DNA from: Acanthococcus lagerstroemiae | Taxonomy: Eukaryota; Arthropoda; Insecta; Hemiptera; Eriococcidae | DNA length: 64,000 nucleotides | Assembly (NCBI GenBank): GCA_031841125.1 | Contig: CM063106.1 | Location: 38,002,001 to 38,066,000 of the forward strand | Direction: 5' to 3' | Shown: positions 57,498 to 64,000 of the stretch, piece by piece | How the letters are laid out: every line of letters starts with the position of its first letter | Position numbering within the stretch: position 1 is the stretch's first letter | The notes under the pieces: model-generated | Database searches by the model: none | What the model saw: only the letters and a program-made list of their open reading frames with translations | Told to the model about the DNA's origin: nothing | Translations under genes and position numbers: made by a program

Positions 57498-57795
57498 CAG
57501 GGCCGGATTTAGACCCACGAGAGAGAGGGGCCAAAAGTTGTGGTGGCCCCGACTGAATTTATTTCCTAGGTACTTTTTTTTATGTATTTATTTTTTGTAG
57601 AATATAGTTGTTATAAAGAATAATTCGTCTTTTCACGTTTGCAACAATTACTCGTAAATTTGAACAGCATAAGTAAACTATGCATATGTACTGTCTACAC
57701 AACAATAAAACTTTTTTGTGGGTGGCCCAATTTAAAAGGATACATGTGGGGCCCTGGGTCATGACCTCTCTGGCCCTCCCCTAAATACGGCCCTG
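57498..57795. mobile_element. hAT MITE with TCTGGCAA/G duplication
   Basis: 298 bp, ends CAGGGCCGGATTTAGAC / CTAAATACGGCCCTG; flanks tctggcaa (57490-57497) and tctggcag (57796-57803), 7 of 8 matching. Confidence 0.85.
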
Positions 57796-58189
57796 TCTGG
57801 CAGTATTCTACTCCATGAGTAGGCTGTGTAAGAATACTAATATCTACCTAAGGGGAGCGGTACTGAAACGTTCCAAACTCCACTCCCTTTCAAATCTTAA
57901 ATGAGAAGGTATCTAGAAAACTGTCGATATAGGAGTTTGACATAGGAGTTTCTTGAGGCGTTGATTCCGAATACCTACTCTGTCAAAATTTTAATCTAGT
58001 TCTGCTTCAGGCTCCAAAATCCACATTTTATATTTTAAATAGGTAGTGTCGGGCTTGAAGCAAAAGCCCCAACCAACAAACGTTCTAAGGGACCTACAAT
58101 TTTTAAAGTTATAAGAAAATCATAGATTTACCCCCCCCCCCCCAACCAAAAAAAGAAGATCATAACAGTAACAATATATAAATAAATAA

Positions 58190-58470
58190 TGTTCCTTATG
58201 ATCAAACAAATCGTACTTTCCTGGAAGGGGCCACTAAAGAAGGATTTGACGATCCAAAATCTGACGATTTTGCTGGGAGCCGCATATATGCAAAAAATTG
58301 CGCGATTCTATAGTAAAACCCGCGTAAAAACTAGCCAGATGATTCCAAAAAAGATCGAAGAAACAATTCTGTTGGGGTCTCTTGTGTGTAGAAGAATCAC
58401 ACAATTCTGTTAGGGCTTTATCAAAAAAAAAGTGCGAGAAGAGATTGCACGATTCTGACCGGTACTCCTG
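58190..58470. repeat. Degenerate ~50-bp minisatellite, block 2
   Basis: 'acaattctgttggggtctct', 'gtgtagaagaatcacacaat' and similar; same family as 33230-33600. Confidence 0.6.
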
Positions 58471-60216
58471 AAATCCGAAATATGATCAGTAAATTTTTCT
58501 GAAGTTTCATTACACTGCACAACAGCACGAGAAACAAAATTTTCAAAGTCATATCAAATTTGCCTACCAAGTTTGAAACTGGAATTGATATTTTGGGGTT
58601 CAAATTAGGGCTGAGTCCTAAATTTGTTTCGTATTTGAAATTCGAAACTGATACTACATCTCACCCGCTTTTCTGGAACAGAAATTTTTTACTTAAACGT
58701 CCTTGGTATTTGAACAGTTCCATTGTTCTACGTCGATTCGTATTGCTTATAAAAACCTCTGTATTTCTCAATCGATGATGCGACCTCTCCCCACGAAAAT
58801 TTGGAAATATTTATGTCCACGTTCTTAGAGCAGCATCTTCCCACCGATTTGAAGCTGGCAGTGAATTTTCTCCGAATTTTCCATAATTGCCTCAAATGGT
58901 TTTTATGAACGTTACAAAACTAGTTTTAGGGCTGATGTTGTGGAATTTCACCCCTTCCGGTATATTGTGAAGGTGGGAAAACAACTGCACGTTAAAGTAG
59001 CGCTACTTTTCGACTTTATTTTTCAATGGATTATCTACCAGATCCGTTCCATGAATAAAAAAAATCTACAAAGTTTAAGCAGAATCGGTTAAAGGTAATC
59101 CGTACCTCAAGAGGGTCAAGTTCTTATTGGAGTTTACATTAATTTGGCGAATTTGAGACTCTCATACAGCTGGAGCCTCTCCATATGAGCCACTCGAAGT
59201 CGGTTCGAACAAGATAATAATGGAAAAAATAGCCAATTGGACTAGGAAATAGCAATATCTAATCTGCAAACAACGGGGTAAATAACAACTTTGAAACCAA
59301 TCTCGTTAACATTAATAATAACAGCAATAATAACAATCATGATAACCATCTGCAGAACTTATTCAACTATTTTCAAAATTAAAATTTCGATGAAAAAATC
59401 TGACCGGTGATAGCGAAGAGGAAGTTATCGAGAAAACAATTTCCAGGGAAACTATCGGAGCAGTTACAACTATATCCTGACTATATGGCCAACATTTCAA
59501 TCCCAATTTTATGACTCCAAATTCTAATCGACGACTTCCTGGGGTTCTTAAGGGCTAAATCCATTTCCTTTTCCAATCAACAAAAAACATCCAAGAGGAT
59601 TTTCTTGTTCACTGATTGTAAATATTACAGATACATGTTTTATTTACTTCGATTAAGGCCGCCCGAAACGGAAAAAATTTACTGACCTAGTTAATATTAA
59701 GTTTTAATAAATAAATAAAAATTATTTGATAAAAGTTAATGAATTAGACAAATTTTTTATTTATTAGTTTAATAAAAACATAAGCGCCTACGGTGGCACG
59801 GGGCAAAAAGTGAACACCAATTTCAGGGGCAAAACTTGAACCAGCTATATCTCTCTATTTAAATGGAAATCTTGACGCTACAGTGTAGCTTGGAACTTGT
59901 ACTACTACAGTAAGAGAAAAATTGAATACGTTTCCTATTAAAATTTTCAAAAGAACGTATAATGAAAAAATACCCATTTTTCTCTTTAAAAAATTATATT
60001 TGGCGGGGGGGGGGAGAAATGTAATTTATTCTAAAACTCCTCATTCATTTTCCAATATTTTTACATGAATCGATAAAGCCAACTATCAGCATTCTTCCCA
60101 TGTAATTGAAATCAAAAAATAGTTATAAGGGACTTGAAAAAGTTCCAAATACTCTGAGGGCAAACATTGAACATTGCCGGGGCAAAACTTGAGATGATGT
60201 AGGTATACCAACAATA
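58471..60216. other. Intergenic DNA, nothing recognised
   Basis: AT-rich, no family motif and no clear repeat ends. Confidence 0.4.
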
Positions 60217-61054
60217 GGAAACAGCGATTTGCCCATAGGAAATGACAATGAATTCTGAGAGCACTCGTGACTGTTCCTTAACAGCACAACGTTATATTTT
60301 ATGCGCGAATTCGTTGACTATTGTTGATATACCCACCTTACATACATACATAATCCGAGGTCTATTCTATAGTACAGACTCAACAAACTCTCATGAGCCT
60401 AGTCAGGTGGGGGAGGGGGCAAACTGGGGCGCTTGCCCCAGTAGACAGAGACTGAAGTTATATTGTAGTGTGTGTTACCCGATATTGATAAAGTTTTCAG
60501 CCGTAAAATAATAATGAAAAAATCTATGTTTTTCGAAAATGCCACGCATTTTTGCGATTATCTCGATAAATATGTTTTCTACAGAAAAGTTATATAGCAC
60601 CTTTTTTACAGAAAATTTAACGAGGAACATTTTTTGTCATTTGTATTTTGGTCCCAAAGTGAATATTCTTTTAGATAACTACGATTTAGCGAGTAAGATC
60701 GGGTATGAAAGAAGAAATAACAAAATCCACATTCCTCAAAATTTTCACACATTATTGCAATTATCTCGGTAAATATGCGTTTTAGAGAAAAGTTGTATGA
60801 AATCTATCTTATCGGAAATTTAACGAGAAATATTTTATATAGTAATCTTGGTCCTAAAGTTGATATGTTCTGAGATATTTGCGGTTTTCTGTAAAATCTC
60901 AGTATTACACACAACTTCAAAGACAAAGCGGCACTGGTTCATGACCTCAGATTGAGCTCAAACTTTTTATGCTGAGTTGTTAGGTCCATTGGAACAAATT
61001 TCAGTGCGACCCTCATCAATCGGCGAAAACTTGTAAAATAAGGGACACCCAATT
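60217..61054 (+). repeat. Dispersed repeat R1, copy 2 (uninterrupted)
   Basis: Homologous to 20376-21535 without the 338-bp insertion; includes 'actggggcgcttgccccagt'. Non-coding. Confidence 0.8.
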
Positions 61055-62755
61055 ATTACACATACATACACTTTTCATTGGGAAAAGTAACTATAACTCT
61101 GAATGTGAGAAATATGAGAAAATGTGAATTTTGTCCACTTTTGGCCGCGAGTCATCCTATATGTTTGTACGTTTTCAAATCCTGGTTCACTTTTGCGTAG
61201 GTCTGAATATCGAAACTGCAGAGGGACGTTTCAACGTCGCACGATCCCTACATTAGTTATACTGTAGGGTAGAACTTTAATGCTCCGCTAAAATATCGCA
61301 TATATACTGGTAATTAGACAGAATAAATTATTTTGTACACCTTCTCTCGGAGCGAAACGTAGTAATTAAGCTATAAAAAGGCCAACTTATTTGTGGTTGT
61401 AATTACGTTCGCAAAAAAGCCCCCTGTTTTAAACGCTATATACTCTCGCTACAATGTATAAATGTATGACTGTTGCAACGTCGAATCGTAAAAATTTTAA
61501 TGGCACGAAAAAAGTCGCAATGGAAAATTTTATTACAAGGTTACCTATATTATATTATGGAAATTATATTGGTCTAATTCCGTTACAATGTAACGCGAGA
61601 AAAGTAAACTGAGGAATTATTTGGTGAAATTAAGTTATCGTCTACGTAAATATCCATCTTCAATCAATTTCTCTGGCACAAGGGGCTTTGTACTTCATAA
61701 ATAAAGGTTTCTTAACTGAATATTCTCAGTAATGTTCGGATTTCGAAAATGTTTGTACAATTGAAATACAAAGAGGAACAGAGACCGTCGAGAGTGGGTT
61801 GTCTCACGTACTCATATTTTTATTCGCACAGAGAACACAAATAGGGAAACTGCTCAATCTTGCAACAGGCCTTCCCGAGTTGAGTGAATTGCATACCTAA
61901 TATTCGGATCAAGGCTGCCAAGTTTTTCTTTTGGAACTGGTTAACCAAAAAACCAACAAACACGGTCTTAGAACCGGTTAAGCAACGCTGGGGGAAAAGG
62001 CCGTAAAAACCATGGTATAAATCGACCAATGAAACACGCGAATATAGACTAAAAATTCGATTACAAAAACCAAAATATAACCAACTAAATATCCAAAAAA
62101 ACAAAAAAAAAAAACAACAACAAAACATGAAAGCCGAATTACAACTGGAAGTCCAGTACCAAAATTCTTCTGTGGTGTGGATTTCACGGAGTTGATACTT
62201 GAAAGTTGCAAACTATTGAAAAAAAAATACGTGAGGTGCCGGGAGACACTCGACAGAAGCGAAGCCTCTCGCACTGTGCGAGTTGCTACATCAGTAGGTA
62301 GGTGCGAGTACTGAATGTTATCTGACAGAAAACTGTTAATGGTGGTGTGAAGGGGAAGCTGTCTGGTTTCACGTACACGGTCTCTGTCTCTTTCGCTCTC
62401 CATCTCCCTAAATGTGAGTGGAGCATCATTACGTCACTTCCGTTGCATGGTTTCGTGTTCGCGTTTGTTTCATTTTTTTCTACATCAACTAACCATTTTG
62501 AACTTGCGCAAAGAAGCTTTGCTTCAAAAGTACTCAATGCTAGCGTGCAGAAAAAACAAAATTTTTTCAAATTTTCGGGAAATTTCTCTGAAATTTTTTT
62601 TTTTTGGGACAGTCACCGAGGGGAGGAGAATTATTCTTCAAATACCCCCACCTTAAAACTGGCTATGTTGGTAGCTGAAATCAGCAAAGGTGAGGGAAAA
62701 TGTGAAAACTGGTTGAAATAACAGGAGAAAATGCGATTCTTAAAATATGTCTCGT
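61055..62755. other. Intergenic DNA, nothing recognised
   Basis: Open frames around 61820-62720 lack motifs and overlap each other on both strands. No repeat ends. Confidence 0.4.
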
Positions 62756-63140
62756 AGTTACCGAACAGGTTCCATCCATTCAGTCAACATACGAATGCAG
62801 ACGCATGCACACAACTGAAAACGATTTCGACTATAATCTGTAAAAATATGGACACGTCTGTACAAATGTAGGTACCATTTCGGAAACCATAAGTTAAAAT
62901 TTTGACGAACATAAGCAGGTACTTATTTGGGAGATCATAAGTTCCAATTGGGAAGAAAAGAAAAGAAAAGAAATAAAAAGTCTATAGCTTCGCCCTAAAG
63001 TATCCTCCCATCTAGTAATCTGCACTGCATGCAGATACATCGGTACATGGATATGTCTCATGGCAACTGAACAGGTTCCATGCATTCAGTTAACATAGGA
63101 ATGTTGATGTGCGCAAGCAACTGAAAACGATAGTGAATAA
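62756..63140. repeat. ~85-bp direct repeats, with an inverted third copy
   Basis: 62756-62840 and 63058-63140 share 'gaacaggttccat.cattcag' and 'actgaaaacgat'. The reverse complement of 63718-63830 matches 63027-63115 ('gatatgtctcatggc', 'gcattcagt.aacataggaatgt'). 63027-63830 may therefore be one element with inverted ends, containing the two insertions below. Confidence 0.65.
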
Positions 63141-63154
63141 ATCATGAAGCAACA

Positions 63155-63475
63155 ATGGCCGCGATGACGTCATCAGAATAACATTTTCGGAGTTGGTTGT
63201 CCATTCTTGGTATTCGTCAGCATTCTCGGAGTCGTTGGTCGAAACGTGATGCCCAGTTTCGGTTGATGACCCATGAAAAGACATGTCCATGTCAAAATGA
63301 ACTTTTCTCTTGCGGCCACGTTCACGTGAGAGTTTTGACATGGACATGTCTTTTCGCTGGCCATCAACGAAAACTGTGAATCACGTTTTAATCGACCAAC
63401 ACCGAGAATGCCAACTGACACCCGGAATGGATGACTAACAACTAGAATGTAACTACAATGACGTCATCACGGCAA
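63155..63475. mobile_element. Palindromic foldback element with TGACGTCA ends
   Basis: About 150-bp arms meeting near 63310: 'gatgacgtcatc' at both termini, 'cagcattctcgg'/'ccgagaatgcc', 'gacatgtccatgtcaaaa'/'ttttgacatggacatgtc'. The outer word contains TGACGTCA, the CRE/ATF-type palindrome. Non-coding. Confidence 0.8.
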
Positions 63476-63479
63476 TCGT

Positions 63480-63668
63480 CAGGCCCGTATTTAGGCATGG
63501 CCTGAAGGGGCTTCAGCCCAAGGCAGCAGATTTTTAAAGACTGTCCGGGGCAGCAAACGAAAAACGAAGCTCTACCCGTTTGGAAAAAAAAAAGAGAAAA
63601 ATTTACGGAGAAAAGACGCATAGAATTTCATAGCTCAAAGGTAGAAAAAAATGCTAAGTGCGGCCCTG
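63480..63668. mobile_element. hAT MITE, 189 bp
   Basis: Ends CAGGCCCGTATTTAGG / GCGGCCCTG with octamers gcaatcgt (63472-63479) and gcaattgt (63669-63676), 7 of 8. It sits at the end of the palindromic element. Confidence 0.8.
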
Positions 63669-64000
63669 GCAATTGTGCTTCATAATATTTGCTGTCATTT
63701 TCAGTCGGGTGTGCGTTCATAAATATATTGGACGACGTCGACATTCCTATGTTGACTGAATGCGTGGAGCCTTTTCAATAGCCATGAGACATATCTATGA
63801 CCGATGTATCTCCATTCAATGTATGTAGATATTTTCAATATCGATAACATCAATAATTGTAAGTCAAAGAAATCATTTATCGGTAGCATCCGATAGTTTC
63901 TAGAAAACTATCAACAGTATCGAATGTTTCGTTATAGTTTTTCTATAATTTTTGCATTCTTTTAGAAAGGTAATTTCTACCTCTCCTGTTAGCTCTTACC

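Noticed and set aside
62347..62721. 124-codon plus-strand frame
   Set aside because: Overlaps equally long frames on the other strand and lacks any family motif.
1..64000. CRISPR array, telomeric repeat or rRNA gene
   Set aside because: No regular direct-repeat/spacer pattern, no TTAGG-type tract and no rRNA similarity seen; the satellite spacing is irregular and monomers are diverged.

Overview
The window is eukaryotic, AT-rich and repeat-dense. Its one convincing host gene has short exons separated by kilobase introns, and the rest is a dense mix of transposon families (Mag-like Ty3/Gypsy, RTE-like and RNase H-bearing LINEs, Penelope-like, MULE, hAT, Harbinger-like, Helitron, SINEs). The coding fragments look like arthropod, most likely insect, elements; a hemipteran is a guess. 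There is no bacterial gene, operon, CRISPR array or convincing intact tRNA/rRNA gene. A 500-base run of N at 9276-9775 is an assembly gap.

Layout: 40-627 is a non-autonomous Helitron, followed by a block of a degenerate ~46-bp satellite. 2380-7031 is a structurally complete LTR retrotransposon on the minus strand: 209-bp LTRs differing at one base, a 5-bp target duplication, gag and pol, and two frame-breaking lesions. From about 22.2 kb down to about 9 kb a leucine-rich-repeat gene runs on the minus strand. Four exons join in phase to encode roughly eight 24-residue repeats. Its 8.5-kb intron (13.6-22.1 kb) holds LINE, MULE, Penelope-like and two SINE insertions, a 93-bp-arm palindrome and a dispersed repeat. 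The gene continues 5' beyond what I could find, and its 3' end is obscured by the gap.

23.9-25.6 kb and 52.6-55.2 kb are satellite blocks in which the ~46-bp monomers switch orientation, making foldback (hairpin) structures. In the second block the arms are about 97% identical over 244 bp, and a second Helitron sits in the array with exact ends. 28-64 kb is mostly transposon debris with several precisely datable nestings: a hAT element with an 8-bp duplication splitting an older palindromic MITE (35.6-37.5 kb); a tRNA-derived SINE inside a LINE endonuclease (41.4 kb); a GC-rich retroposon with a 14-bp duplication inside another LINE (45.4 kb); a Harbinger-like element (44.5 kb); and several hAT MITEs with 8-bp duplications.

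How parts relate: most features are successive insertions rather than cooperating genes. The most unusual signals are the foldback satellites; a SINE core shared by two otherwise different SINE families; a hammerhead-ribozyme-like core beside the Penelope fragment; a minisatellite-ended MULE that still carries the end of its transposase; and a very young Gypsy element with a canonical -1 frameshift heptamer but broken reading frames. All identities, coordinates and homologies were judged by eye from the sequence; no database search was run.
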